Below are positions 34,599 to 48,400 of a stretch of 64,000 bases of DNA, one piece after another. Below the pieces are notes generated by a model. That model searched no databases and was not told the origin of the DNA. It worked only from the letters and a program-made list of their open reading frames with translations. The position numbers and the translations under genes are program-made. The stretch's first letter is position 1, and each line of letters begins with the position of its first letter. Source of the stretch: Archegozetes longisetosus (lineage: Eukaryota; Arthropoda; Arachnida; Sarcoptiformes; Trhypochthoniidae); NCBI GenBank assembly GCA_018873245.2, contig JAEMBT020000002.1:7724001-7788000 (forward strand), written 5' to 3'.

Positions 34599-36354
34599 AA
34601 CATGTAATTAAATTGAATTTTCTTTTTTAGATCTACCTATTGGATTAATTTTAATTTTATTGAAGGTCTTATTGCATCTAATTGTTCACACTAATTATTT
34701 ATCATATCATTGATTATTGTTCCAAGTATCAAATCTATTATTAAAATTGATTTTCAACAGCTACTTAACACTCAGTCAGTCTATTACTATACTTCTTGGA
34801 TATCTATTTGAAACATGTTTTACGTGTATTAATGACTAATACGAAGTATTCTAAAAGCCATCAATCATTATTACTCTATATTTGAATGAATGATATTAAA
34901 ATATGAAATAAATTGATATAATTTCCAAAATTATCTGAAATTATTTTTTCATTTTCATAATAAAATTAGTTGCTTAGAAAATGACGGCTAACATAAAGTT
35001 ATAAGTTATAACTTATAACAATAAAATATTTTAGGCGCAGCCAATTATATAATCGTTAGTCTCTATAAAACACATAAAAATAATTATTTTCATGAGTTGC
35101 TGTTAAGATTAATAAAGATTGCATTAATGAACTCAAAATTACAAGTTTATCAAATACTGAGTGTCTGACGATTGATAAAATGCTTCAATAAATATTGATA
35201 TATTGGTCGTTAGGTTTATCCAATTGAAAACAATATTTATTGCTGACATTACGTTGAAAATGTTCGTTATTTCACTTTTGTTGGAAAGATACAAAACTTA
35301 AAGCTCTTGAAGAATCGGATATATGGCCTTGAAAGTTATATTTTTAAAAATTTCAATTTGGCCTCAAACTCAAAAATGACTTTAATAAATTGAATTCAAT
35401 TGAAAGGATGATTGAGTATTAGACTGAAAACTAACTTATGCCGAACAGGACACTACGAATCAGATAGAAGTGGTGTGTAACTTTAAAATTTTGGAGAATT
35501 GATACTTGTCAAAAACAGAATAAACGTGATGTAGAAGAATAATAGCTGAGATCGAAGTAGTCAAAGTATACATTTAATACTTCAAATATATTCCTTAGAG
35601 GCATTGCGCTAAAAATAAGTTCTCTATTTCTTGGTGTTTATTATAACACAAGCACTATTATAGTATTTTTTTTCTTCATTTTTATGACCATTTATTAAAT
35701 TTACGATTCAAACAACATCTTACCAGTACTTCAATATTTGTTTAGACTATCTTTAAGAAAGTACTTATAAGCGTTCAGAAAATTCAAGTTATCAAAGTGT
35801 AAAGCAACGCATATAGCTTTTACTAAATTATTTAATTCAACTTTATTCGACTTAATAGATTGCTATTTTAGGATCTTTTGTGTTGTACTGCAATTATAAA
35901 AATGTTTTGATGATCACAAGAGCTTGCAAAAACTTTTTATTGACTTGTCTTATGCAAGAAGTTTTATGCAGCAAATGTCACATGAAACTTGTTAAATATT
36001 ATAATAAGCATTCAATTTGAAAGACGATTCAACTATTTTTATTTAGATTGAATGCTAATCAAATTAAATACAAACATTTTTAAAGTGATCGCGGCTTTAT
36101 ATAAAAAAATAAATCCTCCAATTGATCATGCAATTGTTCGTCGAATTCCTGAATAAACTTATCTTCACTTATGATCGATTAATTCATTTTGATTATTCAC
36201 TCTTTATCTCGATAGTAATTAGTCCTAAAATTTCTACATATTCATCAATGAATATAAAATATAATGAGAGATGAATTTCGATAAAACATGAGTCTTTGAC
36301 CAGACGAGAACTCGAGTAACTTGAAAGCACATAAAACAGTGAAACTCTTCATAT
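34599..36354. other. convergent intergenic region, no gene seen
   Basis: AT-rich, non-coding, between the 3' ends of KAT8 (+) and the orphan membrane protein (-). I see nothing that I would call a gene or a repeat family. Confidence 0.55.
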
Positions 36355-38539
36355 TTAACTATAGGGCAAAACATCAGTCTTTTCACTAAAGGTTACGATT
36401 GACTTCCTCCTGGTTTCTTGAAATTGTTTGGGCTCTTCATTTGGCTTGTCCCCAGCTTCTTCGTCAACCTTTTCGAGATCGGTCCTAATATAAGCCGCGT
36501 TATCATGAGAAGAATTGGCTTTTGCGCTTGACTTTCTATAATTATTATTAACAATTTGTTCACTAAGACTATTTCTTGGAGGTTTCAAAGAGGACTTTCG
36601 TGGATAAGTAGGTGTTGTAGTAGGTGTTATTTCACTAATTGTAGTGACACTTTTAATAACTCCATTTGGAAGGTCAAGAGTTGACTGTTTTCTGGATTCA
36701 TTTTCCTCGCTATAAAAATTAAGTTTAACGTCTTAACCTCTTCTCAACAAACATTGAGACAATGAGGAAAGAATACATACTAATCATTAGCTGAATTAAA
36801 TCTAGCGGTGCTATCGCTAGGATGCTGTGCTTGTTGTCCAAATTTAAAAGTGATAGGTTTCTTCCTTCTAAGTATTATAAGAGCTAAAGCAAGAGCTGTG
36901 AATAGAACGAGGCACAAACTGGCCAGAAATGCGATGATGACTGTGCAGGAAGAGGTACATGAATCGTCGCATTTTTTCTCAAAATACCCGTTTACTCTCA
37001 TACTCATGTTTGAATCTGACGAAAATATTTCAAAACTGAAATCATTCGTTTCTAAGGCCTCTATTAGCTGTACTCCTTTCTGGTAATGTGTTTCATTAGA
37101 ATCCACGATTTTAAAATGCTTTTCATCTGAGCCTATCAAATATAACAATTAATTATTAACATTTGCTTTAAGTATCAACTTTGTGTTTTAAACGCATTCT
37201 GTCAAGTTTTAGACATTGTAACTAATGAGAAACAGGATTTGTTTCATTCTGGAAGATTTGTCTAAGTTGATTAGATTCGTAGCACTAAAACTAGACTGAA
37301 TCTTCATATTATCGATCATTGTTTGATTTTTGAATTTTGCAGCTGAATAGTAGTTTCATTCAGCTACGATTACATTATTCTTCATCACTTTAAACACTAT
37401 ACTCAGTGAATATTGACGTAAAAAAATAAAGTAAGAACTAGTGCCGTCGGCAGGACTCTTGGTCTGGGGAGGGCTAAAAGTCAAATGAAACAACGGGACT
37501 TGTTGAGGCAAACGCTAATCAACGTTCAAATATCTATTAATTCGCTATCAAATTTTTGATATTTAGTAATAACAATTGATTGACGCATCAAATAAACACT
37601 GTTTCAAAGTTTTGTGTAAAATTTTTTCAGACGTACCTACACTTGAATTTTGAAAAAATCTCGGAAAAATCTGATGTCGGCTATAGCTACACTGGCTACG
37701 GGTATGGTGAAAATTATAAATTATAATTTAATATCAGCTCAATGTGAGAGATAACTGATGTTGTTTTAAGTGGAATGCGTATTGAGTACTAAAGTAAGCG
37801 TTGGCTTAAAGGGTAGAAAAAGAATGCTAGAATTGCAAAGTCATTAATTCAACGAAGTCATTCACTCAATTACTCTTCTTTACAGTCAAGTAGCAAATCA
37901 ACTCCTTATACACTACTATATAGTTTAGGATAAAATACTAGACAACTGCTTCGAACTACTTTTCTTTTCTTCGTTAAATCTTTATCTAATAAACTCAGAT
38001 CTAGTTTTCTGATTTCAAAATTTGAGCTCATCTTTCATAAACTCAAACTGAAAGTCTAATTTGTAGAACTTTCTAGAAGAAAGAAGTGCCGAAAATTATT
38101 GAAAAGTTCTTAAGTTGTCTAGCTAAAAGCACAAATTTCGATTCATTTATGAGAGTAATCATTTTTAGATTAGGTATTAGGGAATTTCATTTTAAATTAT
38201 AATTCAATTTCAAATTATAATTCAATTTCAAATCATAATTCAATTTCAAATTATAATTCAATTTCAAATTATAATTCAATTTTCAAATTATAGTCAATTA
38301 ATTCTGATGAATGGGCTTTTAATTGAATAGAACTTACCCTTAAGTTGAGGATTCTTAAAATACGACGAAACGTTGAAAGTAAATATTATGGAACCAGCTT
38401 CGTTTGGTTCTAATGTCACCATATATTGACTTATTAGCGGCTCTGATTCTGCCGCCTTTGCTAATGATGACAAACACAACCAAATTGATAAAATAATGGC
38501 TAAAATGAAGCATTTCGAGTTTTGTTTGTATGAAATCAT
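36355..38539 (-). CDS. type I single-pass membrane protein, not recognised
   Basis: Minus-strand exons 38338-38539, 36781-37132 and 36355-36709 join in phase to give 302 residues. A signal peptide covers about residues 10-30 (FILAIILSIWLCLSSLAKA). The ectodomain of about 100 residues has N-glycosylation sequons (NVS, NET, NMS) and ends in a cysteine cluster CDDSCTSSC. One membrane segment lies near residues 131-155, followed by a basic RRKK stop-transfer. The cytoplasmic tail of about 145 residues is polar with Pro/Thr/Ser-rich stretches and RKS sites that could be phosphorylated. I do not recognise the family; it could be a cell-surface adaptor or receptor-like protein. Exon joining is supported by good donors (GTAAGT, GTATGT) and consistent phase. 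Confidence 0.7.
37441..37710. mobile_element. possible non-autonomous DNA transposon remnant
   Basis: One end reads GTGCCGTCGGCAGGACTCTT and GGTCTGGGGAGGGCTAAAA; the other reads TATAGCTACACTGGCTACGGG. The ends look like a decayed inverted repeat around CACTGGCTACGGC, and they are GC-richer than the flanks. No coding sequence. Low confidence. Confidence 0.3.
38194..38292. repeat. 18-bp tandem repeat, about 5.5 copies
   Basis: Near-perfect copies of AAATTATAATTCAATTTC inside the intron of the type I membrane protein, ending about 45 bp from the donor site of its first exon. Confidence 0.85.
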
Positions 38540-40770
38540 TGCTTCAAATTAAAGAAAACATAAATTTGAGCCAAAGAATCGTTGAATAATAAGTATAATA
38601 GTAATAAACTTGAAACTATAAAACAAAGTCGAAAGAATTAAGCAATAATTTAGATATAAAAGTTATAAAAGCCATTATAACTTAATAAGTTTAAGTGACG
38701 TAATTAATTTTAATAAATAACATGTTTTAAACAACTAAATGAATTCATTTCGCAATAAAATTAGTCGTTCAAGAGTTAAACAAAATGATATTGTAATAAG
38801 ATTAGGGGCTGGAGAGAGCAAAAATACATAGCCTGATGCACTTTAAGGAAAATACGATCGATTCAACTTCAGAATTAAACTTAGTCCGCATTCTTCAATC
38901 TTGTCTACATTAGTAGCTCAGCCATTTAGAACAATCTGATTGAAGAGTCTCTTATCGGATTATTTTCATGAGAATCACAGTAACTATATGTGAAACTTAG
39001 TTCACTTTTGACGTCGTAAAAACAATCATATACCTAATCATTTCAGGTCTTTATTGATAAAAACAATATAAAGTCATAGAATAGCGACAATAACGGCATA
39101 ACTCAGAAACGACTGAGAGACGACTCAGGCAATGAACTATTTATTTAATGAATTTGTGGTTTGATTTTCCGATCTGTTTATCTAAATTTTAGAGCTAATT
39201 CAAACTGAAACAGAAATGTAGTCACGCTTTTGGCGTTTATAACTTCGAAGATGACTAGGCATCAAAATAAGTAATAAATAGCTGCAACCAATTTAAAGAC
39301 ATTATTTGAGTGAACTTTAAAAAAGTTTATTTTCATTTCTCATTAAACTTAGCTCTTCGTATGACTCAGCAATTATGACAATCAATCGATCATTTATGTG
39401 TCCATTCGAACACTTTGAGAGACGAACAGAAGTTTTGCACAATATCTTCAGGACTTGTTTTCACATAATCATATAGTTGCTTAAATCAAACCGAAATATT
39501 AATTTTGTTGATACAACTTTCGATCAAAGGTGAGATAAGCCGTTATTACCGTTAACTACAGAAGCGTCGCTCAGTTACCAAAACTGTATTAATATTTCTT
39601 TGATTATCACTGAACGTAAGTCAGAGACCTTGAATATAATCAATTTGGTCGAGTTTCACATTAAGTAGTCTGTATTTGAGTATTGGGCCAAAAAAGCATT
39701 GAAAGAACTTTCACTTTAAAGTTATAGATAAAACAAAGCTATGCATAAATAGAATGAGAAGTTTGAGTGAAGCTTCGAGCCATACATTTGGTTATTTGCA
39801 AAGCAACGTTTTCCTGCACAAACTTTAATTAAAGCTTTTATGTGAGCACTTAACGAACGATGAAATTTAGATTTAAAATACAGATGTAGTAAAAGCATAG
39901 TTGAAGTAAAAAGATGAAAATTTGCGCACTACACTCATTACTTTATTACTACATATCAGTTTTATTATTGCCAATAAGTTAGCGACATATAAAACATTTC
40001 TATCTCTAACCTTTCGTTCACATGGAACATGCCTTAAGTTGTCACGTAAAACAATCAAAGAGAATGATAGTAAGAATGATAATTAATCTATTGGAGCTAG
40101 CTTAGTATTTCGTACCACCAACTCACTACTTAACTCAATCAAAACTTTCACAACTACCAACCAATTATCCTTATCTACTTAATACTAATCGACTACTGCT
40201 GCTAATTTCTCTGTTATTCTAACTGTTTTTTCTAATTCACATAAAACAGCCTATTTGTCAATTCTACAGTTTACAAACCTCTCATATTTGAACTGATCCA
40301 AGTTTTAAACATTTAGTTAGAGAGAATTGCTACGGATTGAAACACAAATTGGTTTGCAAATGGTGTGATGAATTTGAAGATAATGCTTGTTTATATTGTG
40401 CTATTAATTATGGTAGAAATAAAACCTTATTAGGCACAATAGCAACTATCTTTCAGAATCGGAATAAAGTTATTAAGATATGAGAACGTCATTTAAACAT
40501 TATCAAAACAAATAAATAAGTTAATGGATAATAGCCAGCATTTTAATTTAATTAAATTATTTATGCTAATTACCTATTACAATTAAAAACCCATTTTATG
40601 ATGATTTGTTTTCAACGAATAATTATAATAATTCAATTACAATAACACGACAAACTTTTACTCATCTAATTTGAGTTAATGCTCAACTATAATTAAGAGA
40701 AAAAGGGGTCACTAATCAAACCTTTACTTCTCATTAGGATTTTAATGTTTTTACTAGAGACCTTTTAGAT

Positions 40771-41171
40771 CAGTCGTGGCTAATCTTTTCAGCTTAAGGG
40801 CCAGTAGACCATTACTTCTGGAGTGATCAACCCAAAATATTATTCATACGAACATTTCATTGAAATTGGTTACAATGAAGATATGATCTAATTTCAAGAT
40901 TTCACACTTGACAGTAAAAAGGAAGCATTCTCGTACATTTTATTGAACACTCATTCGTGAGTAAGTTTGTTCTTTTCTGTAACTTTCAGATAAAAATTAA
41001 TATATATTGGAACTCAAGTATGATTACATTAATTCTGACTATATTGTCATATTGGGAACTCATGGTGAGTTTCTAGTCTTCTAGAAATAACCTCAAGCTT
41101 TGGACAAACTTAGTTGTACAAAGTCTGATAGGGCCGAATCTGGCCCGCAAGCCGCGAGTTGACGATACTTG
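40771..41171. mobile_element. degenerate non-autonomous hAT-like DNA element
   Basis: The left end CAGTCGTGGCTAATCTTTTC is followed by TTAAGGGCCAGTAGACC. The right end has GGGCCGAATCTGGCCCGC then GCGAGTTGACGATACTTG. These inverted, diverged ends follow the familiar hAT pattern of CAGnGGTGGCnAA...GGGCC paired with GGCCCGC...TTGnCnACnnnTG. About 400 bp, no transposase. I could not find a clean 8-bp target duplication. Confidence 0.5.
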
Positions 41172-44084
41172 TTAAGATTTTAAACATGATCATCAGACAG
41201 AATTAATGAAACATCATATGCCATCAGTTTTAATAAGATGCCATAACAAATATAACAGAACAAATATTCTGTAGGCTTAAGAACTATAAATGAGAATTTT
41301 ATTCATTAATTCGGTCATATTATTAAAGCAGTGAAGCACTTGCAATATCACCAGAAAGTATTTTATTAAGTAATCACATGGAAAATTGACTTTCTAAATA
41401 GTATGAGTTCTTATAAGATGGAAAGTATCTCAAAAGTTAGCTCGCATAGGTAAAAAAAAGTATTTCATTGAATAATTATGAAGAGAAACAATTTTAGCAA
41501 CAAAATAATCTAATTTATTGCAATGAAAAGCATCTTACGAGCGATCGCACTGAATCAAGAACTCACATTTTGTAGTCAATTAATAAGCCAACCGCTATTA
41601 TATCGGTACTATAAATACCATACAGTTAACAATTTGCTTGCGTAATATTTTGCAAATATTCTAACTCAAATTTCAACTGAAATATGTTTGAAATGACTAA
41701 ATTTAATGAAATATAGCATTACCAAATAGGTAGATGCAAATGGGATCACGATTGTAATTTTTAGAACTATTATCTACTATTATTTCTCCTCAGATACCAT
41801 TAGGCAGATTCTGGGACTCAAGTTTATTTATTTGTATAACTTTTATTTGATCTAACGATCGAAGTTTTTTCAACAGAAAAAGAAATATTTGAAGTTATAC
41901 TAAAGAAGATTGGCGCAAATGCAGGTTTGACTTATTCACTATTAAAATGATTGTTTAAACAGATCGATTCATAATATCCGTAAAGAAACCTTCTACAAAT
42001 GTGAGCAAAACCAATCTCATTTTTATAACATTCTGGTCACATTTATAGATCAAAACGTGTTTAAAGCATTAAAGAATTTCAATATATTTGCAAATTGCCA
42101 GAAATCAAAGACCAAGATTCAGTGAAAATATTTATTCCGCCCATTGTCAAGATTGGATCGGATATATCTTTCTCTGCGACTTTAGGCAAGACATAGTTAT
42201 CGTTTAAGATACTCTACTCTCCATTATTAGCATAGTTGTTCTTTTTAGCTTCAGTTCAATTTTGAAAGTTTGCTTAAGAACTAGACGCTATCCCTGTGTA
42301 TTAAATAACGGATCTACTGATGTAAATCCACTAACTGCAGTCCATGCAATTTAACTTAATAGCAAGTTTAATAAGATTTTAAAATTTACTTATCATTTTA
42401 TATGATTTTCTGAATCTTCAAAATAAATTGATTACAAACTAGTAAGTCAATCAAATCATATATTAATATATAGAAGTCATTCTTTCATTTAAAGAAAGCA
42501 TATTTTTAAATTAAGATAAATGTTCAAATAATCAAATAATTGAAGCTTTCAATATTTATTTTAGGTGATCATTAGTTGAAGAAAAACTAGGTATAAATAA
42601 ATTAGTTATTTGATTGTTTCAACACTTATTTGAATTGTTATAGAATAGAAATATGCTTACTATAAATAAACAATCACTGCCTCGTATTTATACAGGATTT
42701 TCATATGGTTTATTAGTTTGTAGTCAACTTTTGGAGACCTAAAAGTTATATGAAATTACAACAACATTTGTAAGTCTTATCAGACTTACTACTAAGTTGA
42801 ATTGCATGCACTGCAGTTAGTAAGTGTATTTGGAAGATAAAACCGATTAAACATAGGTTATAACAATTCGTTAACTCTCTCAAACTGATTAGATTTTGAA
42901 ATGACACCACTGATATTATAATCCAGTATTTAACCTGCAAAGCAGCAATTCGCTGTGCTTTAAAACTAATTATATTCCGCTAGTCATTTTAGAGTGACCA
43001 GAATATAAGTTGACAGATTATCTGATTAAACTCGCTAATTGTAAAAGTTGAATCAGCCTAATTCTTCAAAAAATAAAGAATCAAAATTGACAAATAAATT
43101 GAATTTCAACTATAATAAAATTTCTGTTTTCTATACTGTAGTATGAGTTATGTCTATGGATCAAAGCAAGATTACTTATATATACAGTGATGTACCTATA
43201 CTTACAGGTTATTTTTATGAGAGTCGTACTGATATATTATTCTTTAGTAGTCACTGCTATTGGTTCAATCACTATTAAAGCACTTCAAGCTATCCGAAGA
43301 CTATAAATAACAAAGATTTTCGAGTATTCGTGAAAATACTTGACGAAATTTGAGTTCTCTCAATTGAAATGATAGCGGAATTTGAGAAAAGGCGACGGTG
43401 AGATTTGCAAGCGGAACGGAAGTGAAAAAATAGAACTTTCCATGCAATTTCATGGAATTTTACGGATCGAAAAATTGAAATCTTTGCTTAATAAGTCAAT
43501 GAATTATTATTACCCAAAATAACATGGATAACATATACTTTGACATATACTAGACGAAATCTTTACAAAGCTGTTTACTAAAGATTACCAAAGATCAATC
43601 ACTTTTTATCAGTTGTGATAAAAAAATGAATTTAAGGTCAATCTCGTTTTATTTTGCAATGTAGGCATAAAATAAATGAAATTTTTATTCAACGGATTAT
43701 GACACGAAGAAAATGCAAATATTGGATTAATTAGATAATTTTCAAAAACTTTATAGCATGATACTTTTGAACATGAAAACATACTTTTTGAACAATTAAT
43801 TAGTGATGAATTCAAAATTGTCTATCTAGTTTGTCTAGCTGATGGATAGTCGAATTCTAACTATTGATATTGGGTCAAGTTTATGAATTCTTTAAAGAAT
43901 AGTACTTAAGTGGTAAGTATATATTTCCTAAATGACTGCTAAAGTGCAGCCATAAATATTATTAGACCACTATATTCTTCAGAAGTTTTTGCGGAAATAA
44001 AATTTTAGTAAGTGATTTAGAGCTATAAAATAGAAATTTGTGCATAATATTAGCTTTATCTTTTTCATTTTAGCTTAAATCTTG

Positions 44085-44345
44085 ACGGTGCCTACGGCCG
44101 AGGAATTGACCATGAACGCGGCTGTATGGAAAGAAGCTAAATCCCGAAGGAAAGTAGCGACTCCGCGATCAGAAGGTCGAAGCATGCGGTCGACTATTGC
44201 TTGATCAACCCCGAAGACCACGACAGGAAGAATGTCTTAGGAAGATCCCCGAAAGTATCTCTGCACGACCAACGACGTACTCTACGGAGTACCACCGCTA
44301 CGATAAATGTTAAAAGATCAGGTGAAAAAAATTCGGTGGAAAGAA
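44085..44345. other. GC-richer island of unknown nature
   Basis: About 260 bp clearly richer in G and C (words such as CCTACGGCCGAGG, GACTCCGCGATC, CGACGTACTCTACGG) inside a very AT-rich stretch. On the minus strand a frame of about 55 codons stays open with a normal mix of residues, and a pyrimidine tract with AG precedes it on the plus strand. No family is recognised. It may be a decayed coding exon, a retrotransposon fragment or a foreign insertion. Confidence 0.4.
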
Positions 44346-45362
44346 TCGATCATGTGAATCTAGTGAATCTTGGCGATAAAAAATTGAACCAGTTTTCTTG
44401 GCATTGGCTGCTTTTATAGGGTCCATAATTTGAATAAGTCCGGGTTATGTCAATTCGGTTTTAGTCAAACCTCAAAACCCCATTTTAGCAAGTAGTTTTT
44501 GTTGTATCCAGAGCTATTTCTTTTCCGATTTTAGTAAAAGTCGCTCAAAACTAGCAAGTTTTGGCAAAATTTAGTTTTTCTCCTATTTTGCATCGATTTT
44601 TTAAAATTAGATAATTATTCGAAAGTTTTAGTCAACACCTTATGATCCATACCATGTTTAAGCTAATGATTTTATAAATTTTGCGTTAACAGAAGAACAG
44701 CTTTTTCTCTGATTCGTATTGTGACTCAAAGATTTGAATGCACTGACGAATTGCTATAATCGGTATCCAACTGCATTCATCATTATTCCCTTTTGACAAA
44801 AGGAGATAAAAAGTTTTGTGACTAAACCTTAAACTTAAATTCAATATTCTTAATGCTACTATAATACAAAGTTTTAGGTGTAAAGTTTTGTTCAAACTTA
44901 TCAATAATAAGCAAAATGTTTCACTCAAAATGTTTTATTCATACGAAAATCGAATGCGATTGTCACTTCAATCAAACTTTTAGATCAATTTATTTTTTGT
45001 AAAACTCAAGGAATACTTTAGCTGCTACTAAATTAAATTTAACTCTTTAAGAATAAGTCTGAAGGTATAATAAAAAAAACTCGCTTTAAGAATAGGTTAA
45101 AACTTGTTATGTCGTTACGAATTTGATATTGAATCTGTTTCTAAAGTTGATTTTGACGATCCTTTCAACTTAGGTAATAATTTTGATAGTCTGCCGTCAA
45201 AATGCAACTAATGATCCACAACGCAATGCAATATAAAATAGTAACAACCCATTCTAAGTTTCATTGTTTTCAAGTTCAAATTAATCTCATTTTATCAGTT
45301 AAGCACGTGTCAATATTTTTCGTTTTTCATTGTCAGCCTTACATTTTAGATTATGAGTATAA

Positions 45363-45415
45363 GCACCACTTGAGCACAAATTGAGCACCACTTGAGCACA
45401 AATTGAGCACCACTT
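45363..45415. repeat. 22-bp tandem repeat, about 2.4 copies
   Basis: GCACCACTTGAGCACAAATT repeats almost perfectly. Confidence 0.8.
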
Positions 45416-48400
45416 TTAAATTAAAGGCATCTTAGATTTTCAAGATTTTAGCAATTTATTCAACTTCTCATATCCTTATCAAACTTTCAGTTTGACTTAA
45501 GCACAGTTTGATATGAATGAGAGCTAGCATTAAAAATCACTTGTATAGTATAAGTATATAAATCATTCATATGTTATATATTATTTATTTTTGTATACTA
45601 TCAAATCTTTTCACGATAAGACTTATCAAAAATTTATCTCTATATTATTTTATCATTAGTTAACAGTTGAATAATTAAATGAAAAATTTGATGTATATTT
45701 GTCTTAATGTATACGTTTTGGTACTTTAGTCTTAAAGGTAGAGCTCGGATTCAAAAGAAATATTCATGTCTTAAGTGGATGCTTAGGTATTTTGTAGAAT
45801 TTCACTCAGATTTGTCTTTAAAAAGAGAAGTAGTTTTTAAAGTGTTTTGTACTCTTTTATTGATTTAAATTATCAATATTATTAAATGAAAACTTTCTCC
45901 TAGTTTACTCTCAAACTTGAGAAATGGGATAATCATCGTGGCAATCAGTTATTAAGGGAACTAAGACAAGGATTACCTTTTCTCAAATTGGCCATTTCGA
46001 ATCTAGCTTTCAAACTATGAGCCTAGGCTTTGGTTCGAAATATTTTTATGATGATTGCATTCACATTAAGTCGAAATGATTATCGATTCTTATTACAGAA
46101 GTAGAAGAAGTAGAAGACTGGGGCTTTGTTTGATTATACAGGACTTTCTCTGATGACAGAATTAGACAAACTTGTAATCATTGATGCGTTTGTCTATAAC
46201 TTTTAGATTAGAATAAATGGTTTGTAGTAGAGTTAACGCTTGGTTTGGACTCTTATTTTCAATTAAGAGTTCTTATTCAACACTGACTTTCTCATTAGAA
46301 CTTATTCTACGATAAATGCTGTGATTCTATTAATTAACTTATCTTCATTAAGATTTATCATAAATATTTGGTTGTCTTAAATAGACGAAATGGTGAATAT
46401 GAAAAGAAAATATGGAGCAAAAAGTTGTCTTAAGGCCTAAAAGAGTAATACGGAATATTTAATTTGGTCGAAACCAAGGATTGCTCACTTTGTTCTTGTT
46501 CGTCCTACTCTATAGAGTTAGCAAAGTAAATAAGGCACACATCAAATAAACTGAGAATCTTTGTCATTAGGCATTAACGCAATCCTAGAGTAAAGCCAAC
46601 AAGAAACCCAAACACTTATTTTAATTTCTAACTTCTTTGCATAACTTATTGATTGCTAGAAAATTCATGGTCCTGGAAAGGTTGATTTTATTCATAAAAT
46701 AATAATTGCAGTGTTATTGTGAAAGCAGTTTGAAGCGTGAGGGCGATTGACGTAACCTCAAGCTGCATTCGGTAGAGCTAAATACGGTATCCAATCGAAA
46801 CGTTTGATCTCTCAAAGCGCAAGCACAATTCGTTCGATTCATTTCTTTAAACCACTTCAAACTATAAAATACTAAATTTGTTCTCAGATTTCTCAGCTTC
46901 ATAACTATCTCGCGTTTATTCATATATTTTTGTGTTAATCACGAAATTCGTCCTCTCAGAGCTAAAATATAGAACCGATTTTCTGTTCATCTATTAGTAA
47001 GTATTAAATTTGATTCCAATTTATTCAAACTGAAACTTTCAAAAATTTTTCACATTCATATCTTTTCATCTAAATCTTTGTTGTATATTTTACTTCAAAT
47101 ACGTTTTACTTACCTGATTAACTCTCTAATTTACAAAAGTCGGCCTATGGCTACAATTCTGTTTTTCTTTTCAGCTATCATTTTCAGAGTTTAGCTTGAT
47201 TTGAACAAAAAAAATATACAATTCTAATTTGGAAACGCTGCTTCAGTTATTTAATTCACTCTTCACACAATTAGAATACTCGCGTGGAGTTCAGTAATTA
47301 CTGTATTTTATTTATCAATTTCGTGATAAGGGCTAGATATGGATTTTTTCGATAGATTCAAAACTAAAACACTTAATAACAGAAATGAGAAAAGTTTATA
47401 GAAAAGTACTTATTTTAAAGACCTGAATCAGCTCTTTATCAATAATGAGTTAAATCAAACGATTCAAGTTTCATTATTTCCACAAACAGCTAATGAGTCA
47501 TGTCTCATGATGAGAAATTTTTCAAATCAGTTTAAACGACAATCTTTAGCTGAAACTTTGTTTTTTGTGGACTACTGATGTATGTTATTTGTTATAGTAT
47601 TGTTGTAGATCGTAATCGTATTTAGTTCTGGTTAGAGCGAATAAATGCACGCGCTAGCTGATTAGTGAGCGTGATCTGCAATAATGAGGGCCAGTGGAAA
47701 CTCTCTAAAGCCTTAGACTGTTAGATTAAATTAAATCAGAAGACCTGACTGGATTACATAACTTTTATGATATATAGGGCTTATTGGGAATCAGATATGC
47801 AGCTCAAGCTTGATTTACGATCAACTTTCTTAGATGAAAGTTTAGAAATCGATGAATGAATTTATCATTAAGATTTTTAAGTCTTCTATTCACGCAGTAC
47901 TGTATGCTTCAAACTGTTATAGTTGGCTTCTCAGCATTTTATTCCTGTTACTCGTCATTGGCTCAAGTAATCTCATTGACTCAGAGCAGTTCTGTTAATC
48001 ATAGTTAACATATTTTCATGAGAATCAGTCTCATGCATTTGTATTATATTTGTCGTAAAGATCAGACTGTAGACAGAATTTTTTTTTCGAAAAGAATGAG
48101 TTCTGAATTTATATTCACATAAAGATACTAAAATATCAGTGCATTTCTATAATTGGAGTCAATTGATAGACTTAAGATGTTTTGTTAAGCCCGAGGTAAC
48201 AACTAATCATTATTGAAAATCACGCTCATATCTAAATCTTGATTTTCGTTGATTTTAACAAAAATCGCAATATATCACTTGAAGCCTACTTCAACTCACA
48301 AATTAATGTAAATGTAATAGGACTTTTGTTTGTTCATATTTGAACTCTAACTTAACAACTACTTGCTTCCAACAAAATCTCCCTAAGACTTGATTCATAA

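Larger units (their letters stand above)
37133..38337 (-). other. intron of the type I membrane protein, with repeats
   Basis: Contains a possible transposon remnant at about 37441-37710 and an 18-bp tandem repeat at 38194-38292. No coding exon is seen. Confidence 0.65.

Noticed and set aside
38194..38292. Regular short repeat, considered as a CRISPR-like array
   Set aside because: The 18-bp units are contiguous with no unique spacers, and the context is a eukaryotic intron.
42746..42940. Short open frames in the 38.5-49.8 kb stretch
   Set aside because: Lengths of 60-80 codons are expected by chance, without splice partners or recognisable motifs.
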